A stretch of DNA of 36,219 nucleotides from NCBI GenBank assembly GCA_002509495.1, contig DAEV01000079.1:1-36219 (forward strand), read 5' to 3'. Shown here piece by piece: positions 9,419 through 17,072 of this stretch. The stretch is from Methanolinea sp. UBA473 (lineage in GTDB: Archaea > Halobacteriota > Methanomicrobia > Methanomicrobiales > Methanospirillaceae). Within the stretch, counting starts at the first letter, position 1; every line of letters begins with the position of its first letter. The notes beneath the pieces were generated by a model, which was not told the DNA's origin, ran no database searches, and saw only the letters and a list, made by a program, of their open reading frames with translations. The translations under genes were made by a program, and so were the position numbers.

Positions 9419-10522
9419 TTGACCGGGAAAGGAACACTACACCCGCAGGTCCGCGTCCATTCCCTGTACCATTCGACTACGCGGCGGCGCATAGGTCTTA
9501 TCATTGCCCTGGCAGTGTTGCTCTTCTTCTCTGCACTCATTGCCGCGGGCATCGGAACGGTAGCTATCCCGCCGGGCGATACCGTACTTGCGATACTGCA
9601 TGCACTCGCACCCACAGTGTTCCCTGCACCGTCAGGTCCCCAGACATCACTCATCGTACTGGATTTCCGGCTTCCGAGAATCCTGCTCGCAGTGCTCACG
9701 GGCATCTGCCTCGCAGTGGCAGGAACCGTCATGCAGGGGCTCCTCCGGAACCCTCTCGTCAGCCCCTTCACCCTCGGGCTCTCATCGGCAGCTGCCTTCG
9801 GGGCCGCGGTTGCCATCGTAATCGGCCCGGCTATCCTGATACCTTTCTGGGCTTTTGGGGATAACGCATTCATTATCATCTGCGCCTTCTTCTCAGGCTG
9901 GCTCTCCATGATGCTCGTCTATTCGATATCGAGGCTGCGCGGAACAACCCAGGCGACCCTAATCCTCGCCGGCGTGGTCATCGGGTACATCTTCTCGGCT
10001 GGGGTACTTGCCCTCAAGTACCTTACCAACAACGAAAAACTGAGAGAACTTGTGGTATGGCTGATGGGAGGGATGTGGGGTGCAACCTGGAACGCTGTCC
10101 TCCTCCTGATTCCCATCACCCTGATCTGCTTTGTCCTCCTGGAATGGAAGGCATGGGACCTGAATGCCCTGGTCGCAGGGGATGATATCGCAAAGAACGT
10201 GGGGATTGATGTGAACCGGCTCAGGCTGCTCGGTCTCCTTGCCTCGACATTTGCAGCATCTGCATGCCTTGCCTTCACGGGGATCATTGGGTTCATCGGC
10301 CTGATGGCTCCCCATATCTGCCGAATGATCATCGGGGGAGACTACCGGTACCTGATCCCCTGCTCAGCACTGATGGGCGCACTGATCCTGCTCGTGTCCG
10401 ATACCGTGGCCCGGACGATCATGAGCCCGGTCGAGATCCCGGTGGGAATTATCATGTACGTGGTGGGAGGATTCTTCTTCCTCTTCCTCATCCTGAGGGC
10501 AAGGGGAAAGGGCCTGTTCTAG
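9419..10522 (+). CDS. FecCD/BtuC-family ABC importer permease
   Basis: A 367-residue polytopic protein with about ten hydrophobic segments and the FecCD hallmarks: FRLPRILLAVLTGICLAVAG, then MQGLLRNPLVSPFTLGLSSAA, then LTNNEKLRELVVWLMGG and the late GFIGLMAPHICRMIIGGDYR block. It forms the membrane channel of an importer for siderophore, heme or cobalamin. A TTG start at 9419 is supported by GGGGTG five bases ahead, and no in-frame ATG or GTG exists nearby. It lies 36 bases after the chelatase motor gene and ten bases before its ATPase, so all three are probably one transcript. The matching binding protein is probably the convergent gene at 11374-12432 or its paralogue at 459-1637. Confidence 0.9.
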   Translation: MTGKGTLHPQVRVHSLYHSTTRRRIGLIIALAVLLFFSALIAAGIGTVAIPPGDTVLAILHALAPTVFPAPSGPQTSLIVLDFRLPRILLAVLTGICLAVAGTVMQGLLRNPLVSPFTLGLSSAAAFGAAVAIVIGPAILIPFWAFGDNAFIIICAFFSGWLSMMLVYSISRLRGTTQATLILAGVVIGYIFSAGVLALKYLTNNEKLRELVVWLMGGMWGATWNAVLLLIPITLICFVLLEWKAWDLNALVAGDDIAKNVGIDVNRLRLLGLLASTFAASACLAFTGIIGFIGLMAPHICRMIIGGDYRYLIPCSALMGALILLVSDTVARTIMSPVEIPVGIIMYVVGGFFFLFLILRARGKGLF

Positions 10523-10532
10523 GGTGAATATG

Positions 10533-11330
10533 ATGGAGCTCGTGATTGAAAACCTAACCAAAGACTACGGGGATACGCGGGCCCTTGACTCCGTGTCTGT
10601 CACGCTTGGCCCCGGGCATATCCTTGCGCTCGTCGGACCGAATGGTTCCGGGAAGTCAACCCTGATCAAGATCGTCGCCACCATCTTCCCGAAGTCGTCC
10701 GGTTCTGTCATGCTCGATGGAACTGACGTATTCGAGATCGAACCCGCAGAACTGGCCCGGTGCGTCGGGTATGTCCCCCAGTTCTTCAGTTACACCAAGT
10801 ACTCTACGGTCTTTGAGATGGTGCTCCTCGGCAGGAGGCCGCACATCAGGTGGTCAGTGACAGAAGAGGAACTTGCGAGGGTACAGGATGCGCTCGATGC
10901 GCTTGACATCGGGCACCTTGCAGGGAAGTACGTGGACGAGCTCTCTGGAGGCGAGCGGCAGAAGGTCTTTATCGCCCGGGCAATCGCGCAGGACCCCGGG
11001 CTCTTCCTCCTTGATGAACCCACCGCATCGCTTGACATACGGCACCAGATCGAAGTCATGGAGCTGATGCAGAAGGTGGCGCGGATAAAGGGTTCAGCGG
11101 TTCTCGTTGCGGTGCATGACCTCAACCTTGCCTTTCGGTTCGCCGATTCGGTGCTCATGATCTGCGAGGGAAGGATGGCGGGGTACGGATCCCCTGCAGA
11201 GGTTCTCACCCCGGAGCAGATAGAGAAGGTCTATGGGATCGAGTCCGAGGTCGTGACGACCGGAAGGGGGAGTTTCATCCTCCCGCTCCGTGCAAAGAGA
11301 GGGGTTGCCGGAGAAACTTCCGGCAGGTGA
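10533..11330 (+). CDS. FecE/BtuD-family ABC importer ATP-binding protein
   Basis: A 265-residue ATPase with Walker A GPNGSGKST at about 35-43, Q-loop YVPQFFSYTK, signature LSGGERQKVFIARAIAQ, Walker B LFLLDEPTASLD and H-loop AVHDLNLAFRF. It drives the FecCD-type permease encoded just upstream. The ATG at 10533 has GGTGA five bases ahead. ATG at 10530 and GTG at 10524 are possible but crowd the ribosome site. The end of the coding sequence forms a hairpin, and the next gene is convergent. The substrate is not determined by sequence; association with the chelatase genes suggests a corrinoid, cobalt or other metal-chelate ligand. Confidence 0.9.
   Translation: MELVIENLTKDYGDTRALDSVSVTLGPGHILALVGPNGSGKSTLIKIVATIFPKSSGSVMLDGTDVFEIEPAELARCVGYVPQFFSYTKYSTVFEMVLLGRRPHIRWSVTEEELARVQDALDALDIGHLAGKYVDELSGGERQKVFIARAIAQDPGLFLLDEPTASLDIRHQIEVMELMQKVARIKGSAVLVAVHDLNLAFRFADSVLMICEGRMAGYGSPAEVLTPEQIEKVYGIESEVVTTGRGSFILPLRAKRGVAGETSGR
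11307..11324. terminator. Hairpin at convergent gene ends
   Basis: GCCGGA-GAAACT-TCCGGC is a perfect six-base stem within the last codons of the ATPase gene. A wider pair, GGTTGCCG (11303-11310) and CGGCAACC (11339-11346), encloses it. The position between two convergent genes fits a shared transcription-end structure. There is no T-run directly after the stem, so termination is only inferred. Confidence 0.35.
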
Positions 11331-11373
11331 AAGTAAAGCGGCAACCGGTTGAAACTCCCTGCATGCCAATCGA

Positions 11374-12432
11374 TTATTGGACTGCGGGGGCTATCCGCTC
11401 GATCTGTTCCGCACCCGGATAGAAACGCTCCGCATACTCCCTTAGGACCGCATCAGGATCGATGTCGCTGAACCGTTCAGGGAAGAGCGCCTTTGCAAGG
11501 TACACCACGCCTGCCACGCCCCGAGGACTGTTCAGCAGCTCTGCGTTTATGACATACACCCTCCCGGTCTGTACTGCCGGGATGGAACCGAACCCGGGCC
11601 TCTCCATGATGCCCTGCCGGATAGCGGTGAGGTTCTGCTTCTCGAGGGCGCTCGTGCTCGCGAGCTTGATGATGACATCGGGTTTCTGGTCGATGATCCA
11701 CTCGGGGCTGACCTTCTGGGTGAGGCCGGGGAGATCCGCGCCGATGTACGAGGCGTTCAGCCTCTGGAGCAGACGGGCTCCCCCACCCTCCATGCCTTCC
11801 GCGGAGTAGTCCGTGTAGTGCTCTATGTACACCACTGGGGGTGGCTGTCCGGAATGAACCGCCAGCCTCTCATCGGCCATGTTCAGGTTCCTTTCGACAA
11901 ACTGCGCATATTCCTCTGCATCCGCCTCCCTCCCGGTGATGAGGCCCAGTGCCCGGGCCTCCCGGGCAAGTTCGTAGGGGCGGTAACAGTCAAGCACGAT
12001 GACCGTGATGTTGGTGGCAACCAGTTTGTCGATGTTCTTTGTCCGGGACCCGTAGGTAATCATCACATCGGGGGCACAGGCAATGACCGCCTCGGTGTCC
12101 GGTGTGAGCCAGTCACCGATGTTTGCTACATTCGGGATCCTGGCCGAGAAGTCCGGATCCTTTTTGATATGATCCGCGACCCCGACAATGGAATTCCCGG
12201 CACCTATCGCGACGAGGAGTTCCACCGCGTCGCCATTCTGGGTCACGATCCTCGTGGCGGGTGCCGGGAGGGTATGGACAGCCCCCTTCGAGTCCGTGAC
12301 AAGGATGGTGTGGTTGGCACCCGCATCAGGGAACTCCTGTGCGGTCAGGCACCCGCATGAGAACATGATGAACATGCATATTGCCGTGCACGATACAATG
12401 GCAATTCCCTTATTCGGGGCGTTTTTATCCAT
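11374..12432 (-). CDS. Lipoprotein substrate-binding protein of FecCD/BtuF type (paralogue)
   Basis: A 352-residue extracytoplasmic binding protein. A hydrophobic signal at about 10-27 ends in FSCGC, a lipobox-like anchor site. The binding domain has TRIVTQNGDAVELLVAIGAG, PDVMITYGSR-TKNIDKL and SPEWIIDQKPDVIIKLAS, which align throughout with the protein at 459-1637 (same order of motifs, including VLDCYR against SIDCYH). The second of two close ATGs (12432) was chosen because GGTGGT is six bases ahead. The gene is convergent with the FecCD/FecE genes and is the nearest candidate for their binding partner, although it is not in their operon. The ligand is unknown. Confidence 0.87.
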   Translation of the reverse strand: MDKNAPNKGIAIVSCTAICMFIMFSCGCLTAQEFPDAGANHTILVTDSKGAVHTLPAPATRIVTQNGDAVELLVAIGAGNSIVGVADHIKKDPDFSARIPNVANIGDWLTPDTEAVIACAPDVMITYGSRTKNIDKLVATNITVIVLDCYRPYELAREARALGLITGREADAEEYAQFVERNLNMADERLAVHSGQPPPVVYIEHYTDYSAEGMEGGGARLLQRLNASYIGADLPGLTQKVSPEWIIDQKPDVIIKLASTSALEKQNLTAIRQGIMERPGFGSIPAVQTGRVYVINAELLNSPRGVAGVVYLAKALFPERFSDIDPDAVLREYAERFYPGAEQIERIAPAVQ

Positions 12433-12614
12433 GAGCATACCACCAGATGGGCGCCGACTGATTTTTCATGCTTATCCCTTCAGGGCCCTGGTTTTCATCC
12501 TCATGATGGCGAATCCTACCTGGGTGCCGGCAGCGGGGATGACCGTTCGCGTATCCTCTGCAAAAATTTCGAACTACACCCTGAATCAGGAAAAAAAGGT
12601 AATTGGACTGTTCC

Positions 12615-13208
12615 TCACGGTTCAATCCTTACCTTGGTCTTCGCAAACACCTTACCATCGGTTGTCTTGAGCTCCAGCCAGAACTCCTTTCCAAGGCTGC
12701 CGGTGAAGTTGTACGCATATGAGGTGTACGAAGTCATCCCCACCTGCGTATTGTTGGACAAGTGGTATGGCGGAAGGATATACATTACCTCACCGGGAGA
12801 CCACGTCTTCACCCCGGAAAAACCGGCAAACCTCCACCAGGCTCCTGAAGGAGGAGTAGTATTGGTGGTGAACGTCCCGACCTTTGTCACGTCTTTGACA
12901 TTGAGGATGAAGGTCTTGTTGATCTGCCAGGTGCCGTGCTCCGCCTGCCCAAAGGACTCTGAGAGGCGTGTCCAGACCGTGACGCCCTGGCAGTTGATGG
13001 TGTCGGGGCCGAGGTTCTCCATGGTCATGCCCCTGGACTGGCTGTAGGAGGCCTTGATCTGGGCAGTCGGCGCCTTCTCGGTCTCCGATGTGATACCGCC
13101 GGCAAACGCGCTCACCACCGCTGCGATGATGATTGTGACCACGAGCATCAGCATCACTCCCACGACAGGCGAGACTGCATGCTCGGTTCGCTCTCTGCTC
13201 CGGGTCAT
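12615..13208 (-). CDS. Archaeal type IV pilin D (last gene of four-gene array)
   Basis: A 197-residue secreted pilin. A short basic leader (MTRSRERTEHA) precedes VSPVVGVMLMLVVT at residues 12-25 and the rest of the hydrophobic helix to about 38. This is the class III signal peptide processed by the archaeal prepilin peptidase, probably between A11 and V12. The globular part is unlike the other pilins in its middle (an NLGPDTINCQGVTVW strand region with one Cys). It ends with the strand pair LELKTTDGKVFAKTKVRI, which matches the C-terminal hairpin shared by the array. The start overlaps the upstream stop as ATGA, so it is translationally coupled. It is expected to be a minor pilus or adhesion subunit; no specific ligand can be seen. 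Confidence 0.85.
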   Translation of the reverse strand: MTRSRERTEHAVSPVVGVMLMLVVTIIIAAVVSAFAGGITSETEKAPTAQIKASYSQSRGMTMENLGPDTINCQGVTVWTRLSESFGQAEHGTWQINKTFILNVKDVTKVGTFTTNTTPPSGAWWRFAGFSGVKTWSPGEVMYILPPYHLSNNTQVGMTSYTSYAYNFTGSLGKEFWLELKTTDGKVFAKTKVRIEP

Positions 13209-13936
13209 GCGGTTCCCTCCACGACAATCCCCTCATCGTATATCACTTTCTGGCTCGGGAGGTGGATGATCTTGACGTTCACCACGTCGCCGGCGCGCAG
13301 GTGGAACCAGTCCCACCCAAGAACTGCCATCATGGCATCGTTGTCAGTGGCGGAGAAACTTGTCCCATATCCGTACTGATACAGGGTCGGGTTGCCATAT
13401 CCTCCGGAAGTCCCGGTAGTCATTCCGCCCCCTGGCGAAGAGTGCATAGAAGTCCCGGCAACCAGCGTGTAGTTGCCAAAGTGCTGTCCTGGCCAGTAGG
13501 TTCCTGCCATAGGGGCTCCAGTGTATTCACTCGTTCCATCCGGTCTCGGAATCCCTTCACCATGCCCGATAGGGCCATGGTATCTCCTTGCTCCATTATC
13601 AGTCCATGTGTTCTCCGCACCTGCTGAAACGGGCCCGGTGATCGTCGTGGTGTTGCTGTATCCGTCCTTCGATTTCCACGAAGTCACGATCTTGATATCC
13701 TTCGTCGGGATTCCCTGGTCGGTCGCGAGGACGCGGATGTCGAACATCGAGTTGCCCCAACCGCCGCCGTTCTTGATGACGGTCTTGAACGATGCGGCAG
13801 GCGCCTTCTCGCTCCCACCCATCAACCCCCCGGCAAAGCCGGAGACGACCGCGGCGATGATGATGGTGACGACCAGCATCAGCATGACGCCGATGACAGG
13901 CGAGACCGCTTCATCGAATTGTATCTGTCTTTTCAT
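13205..13936 (-). CDS. Archaeal type IV pilin C
   Basis: A 243-residue pilin with leader MKRQIQFDEA and helix VSPVIGVMLMLVVT (residues 11-24) continuing to SGFAGG. The head domain is rich in Gly, Thr, Tyr and Trp and includes a long loop with GAPMAGTYWPGQHFGNYTL. It ends with AGDVVNVKIIHLPSQKVIYD, the C-terminal strand motif shared with the other pilins (G-D-x-V-x-V...S-x-K-x-I-x-D). A GGAGGTG ribosome site is seven bases ahead of the ATG at 13936, which makes this start secure. It lies 13 bases after pilin B and overlaps pilin D by four bases. It is exported and probably assembled by a TadA/TadC-type machine. Confidence 0.87.
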   Translation of the reverse strand: MKRQIQFDEAVSPVIGVMLMLVVTIIIAAVVSGFAGGLMGGSEKAPAASFKTVIKNGGGWGNSMFDIRVLATDQGIPTKDIKIVTSWKSKDGYSNTTTITGPVSAGAENTWTDNGARRYHGPIGHGEGIPRPDGTSEYTGAPMAGTYWPGQHFGNYTLVAGTSMHSSPGGGMTTGTSGGYGNPTLYQYGYGTSFSATDNDAMMAVLGWDWFHLRAGDVVNVKIIHLPSQKVIYDEGIVVEGTA

Positions 13937-13949
13937 TTTTCACACCTCC

Positions 13950-14687
13950 TTAGGTGGTCGCCACCGTGAACTCCGGCACGAAGATCTGCCCTGATGTGAT
14001 GACCTTCTTGCTGGCCGTGTCGATCAGGTCGTACGTGAGCACGTCACCCTCACGGATGGGGAGTGCATAGCTCCCTCCCTCTTTCAGCCAGGCAACCTCA
14101 TCTCTTCCATTATTATCCCTTGCACCGTAGTCGGCGTGAAGGACGAACTGGTCTCCTGGGGTGATGACAGTACTGGTCTTGTCAGGGTATTTTTCAAGAT
14201 ACTTGGACCAGCTCTGGCTGAAACCAGAAATAAGCGATTTGTCTCCGATCGTCGCTCCGTTCGTTGACTGGGATGCGACGAGATTCGGCCCGGTCTGAGG
14301 TGTTAGCGCTCGGGAAATCAGCGTTCCCACCTGCGGCTCGCTCAACTTGCTCAGGTGCATTTCGACCCGGTCGAGGTTCAGCGAGTCTCCTCCATTGTGC
14401 TGGAAGAGCACGTAGATATCGGGTGCGGCATTCGTTTCCCCCTGATCGGGTCGTGCAAATCCCTCTCCGTATGCACCACCCGGAGGCGCGCTTGAATCGG
14501 TATCCCTTACTCCCTGAATCACGACCTCCTTGGCGACGATGGACGCCTGCGGCACCTTCTCCTGGTTGCTCCCAAGACCACCCGCAAATGCGCTGACCAT
14601 TGCAGCAATCACGATGGTCACGACCAGCATCAGCATGACGCCGACGACCGGCGAGACCGCGTCATCCTTCTTTTTGATTCCTATCAT
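13950..14687 (-). CDS. Archaeal type IV pilin B
   Basis: A 245-residue pilin with leader MIGIKKKDDA, probable cleavage after A10, and helix VSPVVGVMLMLVVT from residue 11 to about 37. The head contains YVLFQHNGGDSLNLDRVEMH, a version of the K/N-GGD strand that recurs in the family (compare EHKGGDP in pilin A and FKGGDT in the 34925 gene). It closes with REGDVLTYDLIDTASKKVI and a strand ending in FTVATT. GGTGAGGAG precedes the ATG at 14687, and the gene follows pilin A by six bases. It is inferred to be a structural or minor pilus subunit. Confidence 0.87.
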   Translation of the reverse strand: MIGIKKKDDAVSPVVGVMLMLVVTIVIAAMVSAFAGGLGSNQEKVPQASIVAKEVVIQGVRDTDSSAPPGGAYGEGFARPDQGETNAAPDIYVLFQHNGGDSLNLDRVEMHLSKLSEPQVGTLISRALTPQTGPNLVASQSTNGATIGDKSLISGFSQSWSKYLEKYPDKTSTVITPGDQFVLHADYGARDNNGRDEVAWLKEGGSYALPIREGDVLTYDLIDTASKKVITSGQIFVPEFTVATT

Positions 14688-14693
14688 CTCTCC

Positions 14694-15407
14694 TCACCCC
14701 TGAAGCATGATGGTCCTGTCCATGATGTACTTCCCACTCGGGACATGGAGCATCTTGATCTCAAGCTTGCAGTTCCGCTCGACACATTCCTTCAGGAGTG
14801 CAATTTCTGCGGATGTTGGAGACATGGGGTTTGACACAAGCCCCACGAAGTTCGCGGTGTACCCATTGTTGTAGGTGCGCGCGATGTCGCCAGGCAGCCA
14901 GACTGCCTGCCCGAACCAGGCATAATTTGCACCTTCCGGAAAAGCCGAAGTGTTGGTATAACCATACACAGTCCATCCATTGGAAAGGGTAACATCGTTC
15001 GCTGGATTGCAGGGATACGCATACTTCTGCGGGTCCGTCAGGTGGGGACCGCGTGAATACGTATATTGGTCTGAAAGAGTCGGTGTGTCGCTCCTTGCCA
15101 ACGATGACGTCGGTGTCTGAATATGTCTCACGACAGTCCCGTTCTGCAGCGTCAAGTATGTGATGAACTGGCATTCCTTCGTCAGGATAGGGTCACCACC
15201 CTTGTGCTCGAACTTGATGTCGAAGTTTCCGGATATGTATCCGGTCGACACCTCGATGCTCGCCTGCGGGGTCTTCGCCTGGGAACTGGTGACTCCTCCC
15301 GCGAAGGCCGACACGACGGCGGCGATGATGATGGTCACCACCAGCATCAGCATCACCCCGACCACCGGCGAGACGGCATCGTCTTTCTTTTCTTTGTTCC
15401 TCCTCAT
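14694..15407 (-). CDS. Archaeal type IV pilin A (first gene of array)
   Basis: A 237-residue pilin. Leader MRRNKEKKDDA is followed by VSPVVGVMLMLVVT from residue 12 and the rest of the helix to about 38, the class III signal type. The next strand region NFDIKFEHKGGDPILTKE carries the family's KGGD turn. Cys residues in the middle (ECQF, YPCNP) and near the end (KECVERNC) could form disulfides. The C terminus LEIKMLHVPSGKYIMD matches the shared strand motif. GGAGG lies eight bases ahead of the ATG at 15407. As first gene it has a long leader with two inverted repeats and an upstream TATA-like box. Confidence 0.87.
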   Translation of the reverse strand: MRRNKEKKDDAVSPVVGVMLMLVVTIIIAAVVSAFAGGVTSSQAKTPQASIEVSTGYISGNFDIKFEHKGGDPILTKECQFITYLTLQNGTVVRHIQTPTSSLARSDTPTLSDQYTYSRGPHLTDPQKYAYPCNPANDVTLSNGWTVYGYTNTSAFPEGANYAWFGQAVWLPGDIARTYNNGYTANFVGLVSNPMSPTSAEIALLKECVERNCKLEIKMLHVPSGKYIMDRTIMLQG

Positions 15408-15427
15408 GTAATTCCTCCAAATCGTAA

Positions 15428-15447
15428 AAGGGACCCTAATTTCCCTT
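15428..15447. repeat. Inverted repeat in pilin-operon leader
   Basis: AAGGGA-N8-TCCCTT lies 20-40 bases ahead of the pilin A start, inside the predicted leader RNA. A comparable repeat, CAGGGA-N7-TCCCTG, sits in front of the second pilin cluster (36189-36207). It could be a regulator-binding site or an RNA hairpin that controls access to the ribosome site. Confidence 0.5.
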
Positions 15448-15452
15448 CAAAG

Positions 15453-15465
15453 TGGCATCATGCCA
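15453..15465. repeat. 13-base perfect palindrome TGGCATCATGCCA
   Basis: This is a perfect six-base dyad around a central C, in the leader between the TATA-like box and pilin A. It has the size of a dimeric regulator site but may also fold in the RNA. No second copy was found ahead of the other pilin cluster. Confidence 0.4.
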
Positions 15466-15515
15466 TGCCAGGCAGTAACGCATAGCAATTTCCACGCCGA
15501 TCAGTATGATTTTTT

Positions 15516-15523
15516 TTTATAAA
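15516..15523 (-). promoter_or_regulatory. TATA-like box for the four-pilin operon
   Basis: On the minus strand this reads TTTATAAA, within an AT-rich tract. Transcription would start near 15494, which gives a leader of roughly 87 bases to pilin A and includes both inverted repeats. Confidence 0.5.
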
Positions 15524-15776
15524 TATGTTACTAAAGTGTATTTTATTTTATTTTTATAAGACTTCTACATACAATTATTATATTAGTATTTACTTATTTA
15601 AGAATAACATCTTTATTTTAATTAAGCAATGACAGGGTATCCTCAAGAAAAACGGACGGCAACCAATTCTATTAATCTTAAGAGATCTCCGGCAATTTCG
15701 TTTGATGCATTGATCCCGGCCCTTTACCGACCAGGATCGTCTCTTCCCGGTGGGTCTGCACCCGCGTGGGAAGTCA

Positions 15777-16025
15777 TCATCCTTCCGGGAGCCGGCGCGA
15801 AAAAGGAAAAAAACTGAAACCTGCAGATCCCCATATCCATCCACGAATAACTCCTGCAACCCGGAGGATCTCCCGTTCCCTCGCGTTCATGGTCCACCGG
15901 GCAAAAATGGCAGTTCCAGGATCCATTCACGAAACTATCGCCTGGAATACGTCTCCAATATTGACGACTCCCCGCATGATCAGCACCGCCGGGTCGGTCC
16001 CCATCGCACGGATCAGATCGCGCAG
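15777..16025 (-). pseudogene. Unrecognised small-gene remnant or pair of tiny ORFs
   Basis: This lies in the 656-base gap between the ABC binding-protein gene and the pilin operon. In one minus-strand frame the sequence reads without other stops from 16025 to 15777, broken only by a TGA at 15929-15927 that directly abuts an ATG at 15926. The first part includes MGTDPAVLIMRGVVNIGDVF. The second, 49 codons, includes RWTMNAREREILRVAGVIRG. Amino-acid composition looks protein-like, and a Trp in place of the TGA would join the parts. I do not recognise the family. It may be a decayed gene, two overlapping small genes or chance. The remaining gap (15524-15776) is AT-rich, and I see nothing else in it. 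Confidence 0.25.
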
Positions 16026-16026
16026 T

Positions 16027-16045
16027 AAAAAAAGGGGGGGGGGGG
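16027..16045. repeat. A7G12 homopolymer tract
   Basis: Seven A followed directly by twelve G lie 18 bases beyond the stop of the ZnuA-like gene. On that gene's strand this reads C12T7. The T-run could act as an archaeal U-tract terminator. A twelve-base homopolymer is also prone to slippage and to sequencing error, so its exact length is doubtful. Confidence 0.6.
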
Positions 16046-16063
16046 TATGAACCAATGGACTCT

Positions 16064-17047
16064 TCAGGGGTCTCTTCGTCCAATGAGCACGAACGCCGCT
16101 CCCAGGGCCAGCGGCAGCAGGAGGAGGCTCAGCGGCGCCTTCGTCGGTGCCGCCGTCGTCGCTTCAGGAGATGCCTGCCCCTGTGCCGAGGGCATCACCA
16201 GCTGCTTGTTGTACCGCAGCACGTCGGGGAGCGAGTCGACTCCCGGGAGCGATTTCGGGAAGTTGGTGAAGATGACCCTCTTTGCGTCGATCTTCTGGTC
16301 GCGCAACGCCTCTTCGAGGCCCTTTGCCATCTCCCCCGACTGCATGTTCTCGATGACATACTTCACTCCCGCGTATCTGGTAGAGTTGTTATAAATATCA
16401 TTGACCACCGCCCTCGGGGTGAACTGGCCGTTCTTGTAAAACTCCGGGGCAAAGACGGAGACCGTGTGGAGCCCGAGCCATTTCTCGGCCGCGTCCTGCT
16501 GCCAGATCATCACCACGACGTCCTGGCCCCCGATACGCTTCTTCTCATCGGCCGAGAGATCCGCCGCATCGATCTCTGCAAGGTACTCGTTCAGCCGCGA
16601 TTCGTAATAGCTCCTGTTTGCGGGATCTGCTTCAATAAGCCAGCCGGCAACCTCTGTGGAAAGCAACTTTGCCCCTTCCGGCGTATTCCAGGTCATGGAA
16701 GGGTTCTTGAGAGTGACCCACTCCACCGTCCCGAGACTGTTGGCGGCCATGAAGTCGGTGACATAGGGCATCACGTACGAGACATCCACCGACCCGTTAT
16801 GCGCGATGTAGAGGTCAGCGGCCCGGATGAAGTCCTTCTCCATCTGGATACGGTTCGGGATGATGTCGGCCTGCATGTGCGGGCAGATGGTGGGATCTGC
16901 AATGTAAATAGCCTGGACCTTCTCCCCCCCGATATACTGGGCCGGGTCCCAGAGGACTGCAGTTGTTGAGACAACTTTCAGCGCACTCACTCCCGGTGTG
17001 AACAGCAGTAAGAGAAGTAGCATGAACAGCATACATTTTTTTATCAT
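16064..17047 (-). CDS. Zinc/manganese-type ABC transporter binding protein (ZnuA/TroA family), C-terminally anchored
   Basis: The 327-residue protein has a signal peptide (MIKKCMLFMLLLLLLFTPGVSA), then the cluster A-I binding-protein fold: VVSTTAVLWDPAQYIGG, the likely metal-ligand segment TICPHMQADIIPNRIQ, DLYIAHNGS with a second His, and VFAPEFYKNGQ. The family binds Zn, Mn or Fe with His, Glu and Asp ligands. The C terminus carries a Ser/Thr/Ala/Pro-rich linker and a hydrophobic segment, LSLLLLPLALGAAFVLIG, followed by RRDP, which would tether it to the membrane in place of a lipid. The start at 17047 has GTGA a few bases ahead. It is last in an operon with permease, ATPase and an FmdE-family protein. 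The metal is not certain. Confidence 0.85.
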   Translation of the reverse strand: MIKKCMLFMLLLLLLFTPGVSALKVVSTTAVLWDPAQYIGGEKVQAIYIADPTICPHMQADIIPNRIQMEKDFIRAADLYIAHNGSVDVSYVMPYVTDFMAANSLGTVEWVTLKNPSMTWNTPEGAKLLSTEVAGWLIEADPANRSYYESRLNEYLAEIDAADLSADEKKRIGGQDVVVMIWQQDAAEKWLGLHTVSVFAPEFYKNGQFTPRAVVNDIYNNSTRYAGVKYVIENMQSGEMAKGLEEALRDQKIDAKRVIFTNFPKSLPGVDSLPDVLRYNKQLVMPSAQGQASPEATTAAPTKAPLSLLLLPLALGAAFVLIGRRDP

Positions 17048-17072
17048 ACCTTCACTTTTTGTGAGAAGAAGA

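Noticed and set aside
12433..12614. Possible small gene between the binding protein and pilin D
   Set aside because: Short frames on both strands lack a good start and protein-like motifs; treated as intergenic.
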